From Oceanococcus sp041619555 (GTDB lineage: Bacteria > Pseudomonadota > Gammaproteobacteria > Nevskiales > Oceanococcaceae): DNA of 64,000 nt. Location of the stretch: NCBI GenBank assembly GCA_041619555.1, contig JBFKDQ010000002.1, forward strand, positions 1 to 64,000. The letters run 5' to 3'. Position numbers and translations under genes: made by a program. The notes under the pieces are model-generated. The model saw only the letters and a program-made list of their open reading frames with translations. It was not told the DNA's origin and searched no databases. Shown piece by piece: positions 42,033-50,509 of the stretch (its first letter is position 1; each line of letters opens with the position of its first letter).

Positions 42033-42737
42033 ATGGGGGCCTGCCGCCATCGCACTGTGCAGCGTTCCAGACGCAGCCGCGTCGAGCGTTGGCTACAGGC
42101 GGTCGGCCTGCGGCCTTTTCGCTGTCAATCTTGCGGGCTGCGGATCTGGCGGCTGGACAGGCCGGCCCGTCTGCTGCTGGCCGTCGCCGGTCTGATGACT
42201 TGGGGCCTGATCCTGGCGGTTCTCTCCCGGCCACCGTCGTCCATGCAGCCCGGAGCGAATACTCACTTGGCGGTACCGTCGGGCCCGGCCAAGCAGCCAT
42301 TCGCCTCGTCCGTGGCGGAGGGATTCCCGCCCAATGCCCAGCAGGCTGACCTTGTTCCGCCGAATGACCGCTCCATCGCGTCGCCCGAAATGAACACGCA
42401 AAACGTCATTCAACTTTTGGACCTGCATGCGGAAACGACGGGGCCCGAACAGATCAAGCTCGTGATGATTCACGATGCAGGCAAGTTAAACCCCCAGCTG
42501 GCCAGACTGGACAAGCCCCCGCGCCTGGTTCTGGACCTGCAAGGGAGCTGGACCCTGGCAAAGGATGCCGTGCACGACCTGAGCATCAATACCTCGTTCG
42601 CCAGATCTGCCCGTTTTGGCCTGCACAAGGACAAGATCCGGCTTGTCCTGGACCTGCAATCCGATGAAAATCTATTGTACAAATTGAACTCAAGCGATCA
42701 TGCGGTGGAATGGACAGTCATCAAAACCATGCCCTGA
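42033..42737 (+). CDS. AMIN-domain membrane protein with N-terminal zinc-ribbon-like motif
   Basis: Predicted 234-residue protein. The N-terminus has a basic stretch and FRCQSCGLRIWRL, half of a zinc ribbon; the first CxxC pair is not intact (GACRHR). One membrane helix follows (LLLAVAGLMTWGLILAVL, about residues 47-66), then a Pro-rich linker. A C-terminal AMIN-like domain of about 90 residues contains PPRLVLDLQGSW and DKIRLVLDLQS. AMIN domains target periplasmic proteins to cell-wall or glycan sites. The function is unknown. ATG 42033 is chosen for the cysteine motif. An earlier ATG at 41949 is less likely. Confidence 0.72.
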   Translation: MGACRHRTVQRSRRSRVERWLQAVGLRPFRCQSCGLRIWRLDRPARLLLAVAGLMTWGLILAVLSRPPSSMQPGANTHLAVPSGPAKQPFASSVAEGFPPNAQQADLVPPNDRSIASPEMNTQNVIQLLDLHAETTGPEQIKLVMIHDAGKLNPQLARLDKPPRLVLDLQGSWTLAKDAVHDLSINTSFARSARFGLHKDKIRLVLDLQSDENLLYKLNSSDHAVEWTVIKTMP

Positions 42738-42931
42738 TACGTAGAAATTCACGGGAAAGGGAACGAAAAACCGAGGTCGTCCGTTAGCATGATCAAACCG
42801 TTTCGGTGACGTATCATGCCGCCCTGTTCAGCCGTCACGGAAAACTGGGCAGCAACCGAAATCTCTTGTGACAAGTCAATACACCACCGCCGGGGTGTGA
42901 GCAGCTGCGGGCGGTGATTTTGGGGAATTAG

Positions 42932-45900
42932 ATGGACCGAATTGATTGGAATCCCGGACGTTTGTTGTCCGCCGCACTGGCCGCCCTGGCCCTGTCGCCG
43001 GTGGCCTCCTATGCGCAGACCGATACTTACGAAACAATCACCCTGGAACAGCAGGAGCCAGAGTCCACGGCCGCAGACGAGGCCGTCTCCCTCGGCAAGA
43101 TTTCGGTGACCGGTTCCCGCATCAAGCGTACAGACTATGAAACCGCCAATCCGATTCTGACGATCGACCGTGACATGATCGAGCGCAGCGGGGTGACCTC
43201 TCTCGGTGACCTGCTGCAGGATCTGCCGGTCGCCGGTTCCGCTCTGGGCACGGCATTCAACAACGGGGGCACCGGTGCGGTCGAAATCGATCTGCGTAAC
43301 CTGGGCTCCCAGCGCGTGCTCGTCCTGGTCAATGGTCGCCGCTGGGTCAACGGTATTCGCCCCCTGTCGACGTCATCGGTCGATCTCACCACCATTCCGG
43401 TTTCAATTGTCGAGCGCATTGATGTCCTGAAAGACGGCGCTTCGGCGACCTACGGCTCCGATGCCATTGCCGGGGTGATCAATATCATCACCCGGAACGA
43501 TTTCGATGGAGTCGAATTGCGCGGGCACTATGGCTCCTTTGATGAAGGTGATGGCATCCGCCAGAACCTCACCGCATCCTGGGGCGGCGTGCTGGGCCAG
43601 ACCTCATTGTTCTTTGATCTGAATTACGCCAACGACAAGGAAGTTTTCGCCGGCGATCGGGAAATCTCGCGCGAGCCCCTGTTCGGCACCGGCAATACCC
43701 GCGGAAGCATCGGTTCACCGCAAGGCACTTTTGTCTTCGTTCCCGACCCGACCGCCACCAATGCCAGCTTGATCGCCAACGAATGCGACCGTCTGGAACT
43801 GGTGTCGGGCACGGTGGAAGCAGAAACCGGAATTCCCGTGCCCGTTCCTGAGGAGCTTGGCCAACTGCCCTTGTGCTGGCTCACGCTGCGTGATGGTGCG
43901 ACGGGCACCAGCCAGACTGACTTCCGTCGCCAATTGCCGGAAGACTTCTACAACTACGCTCCGATCAACTACCTGGTCACCCCGAACGAAAGAACCTCGG
44001 CCTATGCGCAGATCAACCAACCTCTGCCATTTGGCATGAATTTCAAGGCAGAACTGTTGGCCAATCGTCGCGTATCCCGCCAGGTGCTGGCGGAGATGCC
44101 ACTCTTCACCGGCGATCTGCTTTTCCCCCCCTACTCCACTCTGTATGTGGCGGCGGATCAGCAATACAACCCCTTCGGCCAGGACCTCGGTAAAGCAGAC
44201 GATGTCAGCGGTCTGATCGGCGCCGGTGCGGTCCTGCGTCGCATGGTGGAGCAGGGCGTGCGTGATTTCCAGCAGACCGTCGATACCCATCGGGTCGGTT
44301 TTGGCCTGAATGGAGAATTCGATCTATTGAGCCGATTCGTCTCGTGGGAAGTCGGGGCAACCTGGGGCAAAAGCAAGAACGAGGCGGTCAATTACGGTCT
44401 GATCGATCTTGACCATGCCCGTCTGGCGCTCGGACCGGCCGCCGATTGTGCGGCCCAAGCGGATTGCGTGCCTCTGAACATGTTTGGCGGGATGGGGCCG
44501 GATGGCACCGGCAGCATCACGCAGGAGATGCTCGACTACATCATCTACGTGGATGAAGGGAGTCAGGAACAGGAGTTGCAAAACTACTACTTCACCCTCA
44601 GCACGGATCTTGTCGAACTGCCGGCCGGCCCGCTGGGCTTCGCCTTCGGTTTCGAGCTGCGCGAGGAAGACTATCTGAGCGTCCCTGATCCCTTCGTGCA
44701 GGCTGGCCGGTCCAGCACCAATCAGCAGAGCATCACACAGGGCAGCGTAAAGGCCCGCGAACTGTTCGCGGAACTGGCGGTGCCGCTTTTGAGCGGCCAG
44801 CCGTTCGCGGAAAATCTGGAACTGTCGCTGGCAGCACGTCATTCCGACTACGATGCTTTTGGTTCCAAAGCGGTCGGCAAGCTGGGCTTGCGATGGCAGC
44901 CGGTGGGTGACCTGCTGGTTCGCGCCACCGCTTCGGAAGCATTCCGTGCGCCCGCAATCACCGATCTGTTTCTGGGGCGTGCGCAGAGCTACCCGTCCAT
45001 CGACGATCCCTGCGATTCAGAAGCCCGGGCGGAAGATGACAATGCCGATCAGAACTGTGCCGATGACGGCGTGCCGGACAGCTATACCCAGACCTTGTCT
45101 CAGCTGCCCAGCGATTTCGGTGGCAATCCCGATCTGCAACCGGAAACGGCGACCACCTTTACCGCCGGTTTTGTCTACAGTCCCAGTCTGATCCCCGATC
45201 TGAACCTGGCGTTTGACTGGTATTCGATCGAGATCGAGGACTACATCACGGTGCCTGGGGCCCAGTACATCGTTGACGCCTGCTATCGTTCCGATCCGGA
45301 TCAGCGTGCCCTGTGCGACAGCATCGATCGTAATGCCAGCACCGGGGCGATCAATAACATCCTCAATCAATTCCAGAATTTCTCCAAACTGGAGACCTCC
45401 GGCGTTGATCTGACCATGGATTACACCCTGCCGTGGGATCAGTTCGGTAACTTCAAGATCATGGTCGACACCAGTTACCTGATCGACTACACCCAGTTCT
45501 TGCCTGTTATCGGTGGTGGCTTCAAGCCTGAATACATGGTCGGGGAATACGATGGTGGCAGCGTGGTGAACTATCCCCGGGTGAAATCCAATGCCCAGTT
45601 GATCTGGAGCTTTGACAACATGGAAGCGAGCTGGAGCACGCGATATATCCATGCGGTGATGGAAGATTGTGATGATGGCCGCGCACCGTCGCTGGTTTCG
45701 CTTGGTCTGTGTTCCGATCCGGATGCAGAAGGCGGTCCGCGCAACAAGCTCGATGCCACCTGGTATCACGATGTGCAATTCACTTACAAGTTGAATGAAT
45801 TTGATCTGGATCTGGTCATCGGGGCCGACAACATCTTTGATCAGGCGCCTCCGGTCGGGTTCACCAGCTTCGCCAACAGTTTTGATGTGACGACCTATGA

Positions 45901-45946
45901 CGTACCTGGTGTGTTTTCCTACCTGCGTTTTGTGAAACGGTTCTGA
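42932..45946 (+). CDS. TonB-dependent receptor
   Basis: Outer-membrane ligand-gated importer of 1004 residues. A signal peptide ends near VASYAQ. The plug domain spans about 55-170, with KISVTGSRIKRTDY as the possible TonB-box/plug junction, GDLLQDLPVAGSA and VERIDVLKDGASATYGSDAIAGVINIITR. A long beta-barrel follows and ends in LRFVKRF with terminal Phe. It belongs to the large Xanthomonas/Caulobacter-type group, whose ligands are often glycans, peptides or lipids. The ligand here is unknown. GGGGAA precedes the ATG. A terminator follows at 45970. Confidence 0.95.
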   Translation: MDRIDWNPGRLLSAALAALALSPVASYAQTDTYETITLEQQEPESTAADEAVSLGKISVTGSRIKRTDYETANPILTIDRDMIERSGVTSLGDLLQDLPVAGSALGTAFNNGGTGAVEIDLRNLGSQRVLVLVNGRRWVNGIRPLSTSSVDLTTIPVSIVERIDVLKDGASATYGSDAIAGVINIITRNDFDGVELRGHYGSFDEGDGIRQNLTASWGGVLGQTSLFFDLNYANDKEVFAGDREISREPLFGTGNTRGSIGSPQGTFVFVPDPTATNASLIANECDRLELVSGTVEAETGIPVPVPEELGQLPLCWLTLRDGATGTSQTDFRRQLPEDFYNYAPINYLVTPNERTSAYAQINQPLPFGMNFKAELLANRRVSRQVLAEMPLFTGDLLFPPYSTLYVAADQQYNPFGQDLGKADDVSGLIGAGAVLRRMVEQGVRDFQQTVDTHRVGFGLNGEFDLLSRFVSWEVGATWGKSKNEAVNYGLIDLDHARLALGPAADCAAQADCVPLNMFGGMGPDGTGSITQEMLDYIIYVDEGSQEQELQNYYFTLSTDLVELPAGPLGFAFGFELREEDYLSVPDPFVQAGRSSTNQQSITQGSVKARELFAELAVPLLSGQPFAENLELSLAARHSDYDAFGSKAVGKLGLRWQPVGDLLVRATASEAFRAPAITDLFLGRAQSYPSIDDPCDSEARAEDDNADQNCADDGVPDSYTQTLSQLPSDFGGNPDLQPETATTFTAGFVYSPSLIPDLNLAFDWYSIEIEDYITVPGAQYIVDACYRSDPDQRALCDSIDRNASTGAINNILNQFQNFSKLETSGVDLTMDYTLPWDQFGNFKIMVDTSYLIDYTQFLPVIGGGFKPEYMVGEYDGGSVVNYPRVKSNAQLIWSFDNMEASWSTRYIHAVMEDCDDGRAPSLVSLGLCSDPDAEGGPRNKLDATWYHDVQFTYKLNEFDLDLVIGADNIFDQAPPVGFTSFANSFDVTTYDVPGVFSYLRFVKRF

Positions 45947-45969
45947 TCAGCAGCCTTGTCTGAAATATC

Positions 45970-45998
45970 AAAACGCCGGGCTTGTCCCGGCGTTTTTT
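45970..45998 (+). terminator. Rho-independent terminator after the TonB receptor
   Basis: AAACGCCGGG, loop CTTGT, CCCGGCGTTT with six T residues lie about 25 bases after the receptor stop. Because the stem is flanked by A and T runs it may work in both directions. Confidence 0.9.
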
Positions 45999-46023
45999 GT
46001 TCTTGCATCAGCCAAGTTGGGCG

Positions 46024-46051
46024 TTTCGTCCCGTTCATTCGCTGATAGAAT
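46024..46051 (+). promoter_or_regulatory. Putative extended -10 promoter of the KAS III gene
   Basis: TAGAAT at 46046-46051 is preceded by TG at 46043-46044, an extended -10 element. A poor -35 (TTTCGT, 46024-46029) lies 16 bases upstream. It falls between the receptor terminator and the KAS III ribosome site AGGAG. Confidence 0.45.
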
Positions 46052-46077
46052 CGAAGTTCAGCGTACAGGAGATAATG

Positions 46078-47085
46078 ATGTCTGAATGGCGTAGCCGGAT
46101 TTTGGGACTGGGTGCCTATGTGCCACCGAAGATCGTGACCAATCATGATCTGGCCGAGCATATGGAGACCAGCCATGAGTGGATTGTGGAACGCTCCGGC
46201 ATTGAACAGCGCCATTGGGTCGGGCCGGAAGACGGCAACTACGACATGGGCCTGAAAGCGGCCCGTCAGGCACTGGATGATGCCAAGCTTGCGGCGGCAG
46301 AGATCGACTGCATTATCTATGCGACCTTGTCGCCGGATCATTATTTTCCCGGCTGTGGCGTATTTATCCAGCGTGAACTCGGAGCAGGTCATATTCCGGC
46401 CTTTGATATCCGTCAGCAATGCTCCGGTTTCGTGTATGGCTTGCAGATGGCCGATGCATTCATTCGCAGTGGCCAGTACCGCAACATCTTGCTGATCGGT
46501 TCGGAAGTACACTCCCGTGGTCTTGACAAGAGCACTGCGGGGCGGACGATTTCGGTGCTGTTTGGCGATGGCGCGGGCGCTGCGGTGATCGGTCGCTGCA
46601 ACGAAGCCGGGCGAGGGATTCTGGCCAGTCGCATGCATTCCGATGGTTCGGAGGCCGAGGCTTTGTGGATGCCTTATCCGGGCATGGCGCGCGGCCGGGA
46701 GCGGCATATCACCGTCGAGGATCTGCAGGCCGGCCTGCAATACCCGACCATGGAAGGGCAGAAGGTCTTCAAGTCAGCGGTCAAGCGCATGCCGGAAGTC
46801 ATTCGGGAAACCTTGAAGGCAGAGGGATTGTCGATCGAAGACATCGACATGCTGATTCCGCATCAGGCGAACCTGCGCATCAATGAGATGGTTGCCAAGC
46901 TGCTGCGCATTGACCCTTCCAAGGTCCATAACAACATCAGCAAGCTCGGCAACACCACGGCCGCCACAATTCCGCTGTGTCTGAAGGAAGCCAGGGATCT
47001 AGGCAAGATTGAAGACGGAGATCTGGTTTGCCTGGTCGCCTTCGGCTCCGGCTTTACCTGGGGATCCGTGCTGCTGCGCTGGTAG
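46078..47085 (+). CDS. Beta-ketoacyl-ACP synthase III family protein
   Basis: Thiolase-fold condensing enzyme of 335 residues, of the FabH type. The catalytic triad is visible: Cys115 in IRQQCSGFVYG, His262 in PHQANLRI and Asn292 in LGNTTAATIP. It would prime fatty acid or secondary acyl-chain synthesis by condensing an acyl-CoA with malonyl-ACP. It stands alone, away from any fab cluster, so it may be a specialised paralogue. The second of two tandem ATGs (46078) is preferred, as it leaves six bases after the AGGAG ribosome site. Confidence 0.92.
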   Translation: MSEWRSRILGLGAYVPPKIVTNHDLAEHMETSHEWIVERSGIEQRHWVGPEDGNYDMGLKAARQALDDAKLAAAEIDCIIYATLSPDHYFPGCGVFIQRELGAGHIPAFDIRQQCSGFVYGLQMADAFIRSGQYRNILLIGSEVHSRGLDKSTAGRTISVLFGDGAGAAVIGRCNEAGRGILASRMHSDGSEAEALWMPYPGMARGRERHITVEDLQAGLQYPTMEGQKVFKSAVKRMPEVIRETLKAEGLSIEDIDMLIPHQANLRINEMVAKLLRIDPSKVHNNISKLGNTTAATIPLCLKEARDLGKIEDGDLVCLVAFGSGFTWGSVLLRW

Positions 47086-47146
47086 GCCTTGGGCCGGCTT
47101 GAAGGCGCGGCGCGCGCCTCCCGCCGTGCTGCACCTGTTTCCCGAG

Positions 47147-48265
47147 TTAGTGGCCGACCTGCGGCGCTGGGTTAGCCGTCGGGTCCTGCCTGCCTGGTTG
47201 GCGGATCTGATGCCGAGCCAGGGCGCGTTGATAGATCAATTGATAAGAACAGACAAAGCAGGCGGCGGAAATCATCAGGATGCTCTGATTCTGATGATAA
47301 ATGATCGCGACCGTGACGGGCACGAGGTTGATCAGCCACAATCTCGGCGCCGATGAGTAGCGCAGAAAATCCTTTCGCTGTCCGTCGGACAGAAACAGCA
47401 GATGATGCAGATGGAAAGTATCTGCTTCGCAATAGGGCTGGCCGCTGCGGCGGCGCCGGATCATGGAAAAGACCGTTTCCCAGATCGGGTAGGCCACCAG
47501 CACAATCGCAAACCACGGGGATACGTTGGGGCTGTGCTCAACCAGCAGGGCCGTCATGACACCAAGGACTCCGCCATTGAGATAGGCGCCACTGTCACCC
47601 AGGAAAATCCGACCCAGGGGATAATTAACGATCAGAAAAGCGAGATTCGCGGCCGCCATGAGGCCGGCGAACTGGGCGATGTGACCCTGTCCTTCCAGAT
47701 GCGCCGTCAGCGCGAGACCGGCATAGCAGCTGGCGGCAACGCCGGAGCACTGCCCATGCTGGCCATCCACCAGGTTGAACGCATGCGCGCCGCCGGCCAC
47801 GGTAAATGCAAAAAACAGGATTTGTGGCAGCTGGAACTGCAGCAACCAGTCCATGCCTGCCACGCCGATGGCGGTCAGGCCGAAGCCGCCGTTGGCCATG
47901 CTGAACAGCAAGGCGCCGAAAAAAGTTGTCCCAAGCCTGAAGCGTGGGGACACCGCCCGGGTGAGATCTTCGACCAGACCGACTCCGAAGACGACACTCA
48001 TGGCCGCCCACATGGACCAGAGCACGCGGGCACTGTGATCGGAGAGTGTCGAGGACAGCAGGGCCAGCCCGACCAGTCCGGCCAGATACAGAGCGATGCC
48101 GCCGACGCGGGGAACAACGCCCCGGTGCAGGTTGTGGCTCTTTTTGCAGGCCGCATCACCGGTGAGGTGGATATGCAAATCACGCGTCCAGAGGATGGCG
48201 ATGCAGCAAAGCAGGACCAGGCCGAATACCACTATGGAAACAAGTCCCACCATCGTCACATCCAT
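47147..48265 (-). CDS. WecA/MraY-family sugar-phosphate transferase
   Basis: Polytopic inner-membrane enzyme (372 residues, about ten hydrophobic segments) that would transfer a HexNAc-1-phosphate from a UDP-sugar to undecaprenyl phosphate, initiating a glycan. Family sites are RVGGIALYLAG, GLVEDLTRAVSPRFRL (usually DD, here ED), NLVDGQHGQ (usually DGxDG or DGxNG), RIFLGDSGAYLNGG and FHLHHLL. The core metal-binding residues are partly altered, so substrate or activity may differ. It converges with the KAS III gene. Confidence 0.86.
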   Translation of the reverse strand: MDVTMVGLVSIVVFGLVLLCCIAILWTRDLHIHLTGDAACKKSHNLHRGVVPRVGGIALYLAGLVGLALLSSTLSDHSARVLWSMWAAMSVVFGVGLVEDLTRAVSPRFRLGTTFFGALLFSMANGGFGLTAIGVAGMDWLLQFQLPQILFFAFTVAGGAHAFNLVDGQHGQCSGVAASCYAGLALTAHLEGQGHIAQFAGLMAAANLAFLIVNYPLGRIFLGDSGAYLNGGVLGVMTALLVEHSPNVSPWFAIVLVAYPIWETVFSMIRRRRSGQPYCEADTFHLHHLLFLSDGQRKDFLRYSSAPRLWLINLVPVTVAIIYHQNQSILMISAACFVCSYQLIYQRALARHQIRQPGRQDPTANPAPQVGH

Positions 48266-48345
48266 GCCCTCCGTCGAGCTATGGTTCCCACGAGAGCCGC
48301 CGATTATAGGCCTTTATGACTGCTCAGGTCGAAGGCTGCCCCAGA

Positions 48346-50088
48346 TCAGATCGGCGTTTCCATCAGGTCGCGGGCGCCGGCTTCCACGGCGGCAAGCAGG
48401 CCATGGACCTGTGGCAGCAGTCTTTTCATGAAGAATTGGGCGGTGAGTAGTTTCGCTGTAGCAAATTCGGGGTCGGCATGGTCCTGGGCGGCGGCGGCCA
48501 TACGCAGCCAGTTATAGCCCAGCATGACCAGGGCAAAAGCCCGCTGATAGTCGACCGCGCCGGCGCCGGCATCGTTCGGCGCCACGTTGAAACGATCGCG
48601 CAGCCATTGGGTCGTTGATTCCAGGGCGCTGAGGGCATCGTCAAGTGGATTGCAGAGCTGGTCCAGGCTTTCGTCCGCTTCGTTCAGGGCGATCCGGGCC
48701 CGATCGAAAAATCGCTGCGGCAGGCGGCCGCCATGCAGTTGCAGCTTTCTGCGGACCAGGTCCATGGCCTGTATCCCGTTGGTGCCCTCGTATAGGCAGA
48801 GGATCTTGGAGTCGCGCAGGATTTGCTCGATGCCGTGTTCTTTGATGAAACCATGGCCGCCATACACCTGTATCGCCAGGCTGCCATTTTCCACCGCAAG
48901 GTCAGTGCAGAAGGCCTTGACCAGAGGTGTCGTCAACTCCACCCAGTCGTTGGCTTCTTCACGGACTTCTGCTGCCGGGTGCTTCTGGGCCAGGTCGACG
49001 TGGATGGCGGTTTCATACGCCATCACACGAGCGGCCTCGGTATAGGCTTTCATCGTCAACAGCATGCGACGAACATCAGGGTGGTCGGCGATCGGGCCCT
49101 TGCCGCCGGTCAGCGTCTTTCCCTGCGTGCGCTCCTTGGCATAGCGGATGGCGTTCTGGGTGGCCAGTTCGGCCTGTCCCAGCCCCTGGTAGCCCACCAT
49201 GATGCGCGCCAGGTTCATCATGGTGAACATGTTCATGATGCCCTGGTTCTGCTCGCCAACCAGATAGCCGGTGGCCTCCTCGAAGACCATCACACAGGTC
49301 ACCGAGGCGTTAATTCCCATCTTGTGCTCGATGGCCTGACACACCACGGGATTGCGCTCGCCGAGGCTGCCATCGGCCTTGACCATGAATTTCGGCACGA
49401 TGAAGGTTGACAGGCCCTTGATGCCTTCAGGCGAATCGTCACAACGTGCGAGCACATAGTGGACGATGTTGTCCGTCATCTCGTGTTCGCCCGAGGTGAT
49501 GAAGATTTTCATGCCCGAAATCCGGTAACTGCCATCGGGCTGTCGAACCGCTTTGGTGCGGATGGACGCCAGATCCGAGCCTGCTTGTGGCTCGGTAATA
49601 CACATGGTGCCGGTCCACTCGCCGGTGCCGAGGCGGGGCAGATAGAGCGCTTTCTGCTCGTCGCTGGCATGGGCCTGCAGGGCTTCGAAGCAGCCGTTGG
49701 TCAGGCTGGGGTAGAGATCGAAGGCCACGTTTGCCGAGCAGACCATTTCTTCCACCACTTTGGCCAGGGTGTACGGCAGGCCCTGACCACCCCACTGCGG
49801 ATCATTGCACAGGCCGACCCAGCCGGAATCGACAAAATCCCGGTAGGCTTGAGCATAGCCCTCTGGCAGGCTCACCTTGCCCTGATTGATCGAACAGCCC
49901 TGGGCGTCTCCCGAATCGCGCAAGGGGAACAGACGGCCTTCAATGAACTTTGCGGCCTCATCGATCACACCATCGATGATATCCGGACTCGCTTCAGCGA
50001 AAGCTTCGAGCCGGGCGAGACGATCCACATCGAGGACGTCGCGCAAGGCAAATTTGATCTCACGCTCGGGAACTTTGTATTCGGCCAT
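48346..50088 (-). CDS. Acyl-CoA dehydrogenase, DmdC-like
   Basis: FAD enzyme of 580 residues, the long form with a C-terminal extension seen in 3-methylmercaptopropionyl-CoA dehydrogenase (DmdC) and relatives. TMCITEPQAGSDLASIRTKA and the helical domain MNLARIMVGYQGLGQAELATQNAIRYAKERTQG are typical. The catalytic base is Glu434 in LCLYEGTNGIQAMDL. Sequence alone does not separate DMSP use from general long-chain acyl-CoA oxidation, and no other dmd gene is here. ATG 50088 (MAEYKVPERE) is the family start. Confidence 0.93.
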   Translation of the reverse strand: MAEYKVPEREIKFALRDVLDVDRLARLEAFAEASPDIIDGVIDEAAKFIEGRLFPLRDSGDAQGCSINQGKVSLPEGYAQAYRDFVDSGWVGLCNDPQWGGQGLPYTLAKVVEEMVCSANVAFDLYPSLTNGCFEALQAHASDEQKALYLPRLGTGEWTGTMCITEPQAGSDLASIRTKAVRQPDGSYRISGMKIFITSGEHEMTDNIVHYVLARCDDSPEGIKGLSTFIVPKFMVKADGSLGERNPVVCQAIEHKMGINASVTCVMVFEEATGYLVGEQNQGIMNMFTMMNLARIMVGYQGLGQAELATQNAIRYAKERTQGKTLTGGKGPIADHPDVRRMLLTMKAYTEAARVMAYETAIHVDLAQKHPAAEVREEANDWVELTTPLVKAFCTDLAVENGSLAIQVYGGHGFIKEHGIEQILRDSKILCLYEGTNGIQAMDLVRRKLQLHGGRLPQRFFDRARIALNEADESLDQLCNPLDDALSALESTTQWLRDRFNVAPNDAGAGAVDYQRAFALVMLGYNWLRMAAAAQDHADPEFATAKLLTAQFFMKRLLPQVHGLLAAVEAGARDLMETPI

Positions 50089-50236
50089 CTTGCTTATGGG
50101 AGGATGAAAGGGAACCTCCGAGAATATCACAGCGTCCGTTCTGGCGGGCACCGTATGCCATGTGCGCCACCGCCCGCTAGACAGGCAGGGACGCTGCTTT
50201 ACAATCGGAGTCGAAAAATCCCCTGGTATTGAATCC

Positions 50237-50491
50237 ATGAACAGAACGATATTCGCCTGCCTTGCGGTTTCTGGTTTGCTGCTCGGCTGTGATCGCGTAA
50301 CCACGGAAAATTACGGCAAGCTCGAGGTCGGTATGGCCTATGAAGAAGTGGTCTCCATCCTTGGCGAGCCCGCCAAATGCGATGCCGTGGTCAACACCCG
50401 TTCCTGTCGCTGGGGCAAGGACGATAAATACATCGATGCCAAAATCATCGGCGATAGCGTGATTTTTCTCAGCGCCAAGGGCGTGGACTGA
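50237..50491 (+). CDS. Small lipoprotein, DUF3862/BamE-like fold
   Basis: Predicted lipoprotein of 84 residues. The signal MNRTIFACLAVSGLLLGC ends in the lipobox cysteine (residue 18). The mature part, NYGKLEVGMAYEEVVSILGEPAKCD, has the SmpA/OmlA/BamE-like pattern, with a short GM-x-x-x-x-V-x-x-ILG-x-P motif. Two further cysteines (KCDAV and SCRWG) could form a disulfide. It probably sits on the inner face of the outer membrane. The function is unknown. It is a single-gene unit between two minus-strand genes. Confidence 0.83.
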   Translation: MNRTIFACLAVSGLLLGCDRVTTENYGKLEVGMAYEEVVSILGEPAKCDAVVNTRSCRWGKDDKYIDAKIIGDSVIFLSAKGVD

Positions 50492-50509
50492 GCTAGAGGG
50501 TGCCCGCGT

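Noticed and set aside
48346..50088. Assignment as a DMSP demethylation pathway gene
   Set aside because: The long DmdC-like architecture also occurs in general acyl-CoA dehydrogenases, and no dmdA, dmdB or dmdD is present here.
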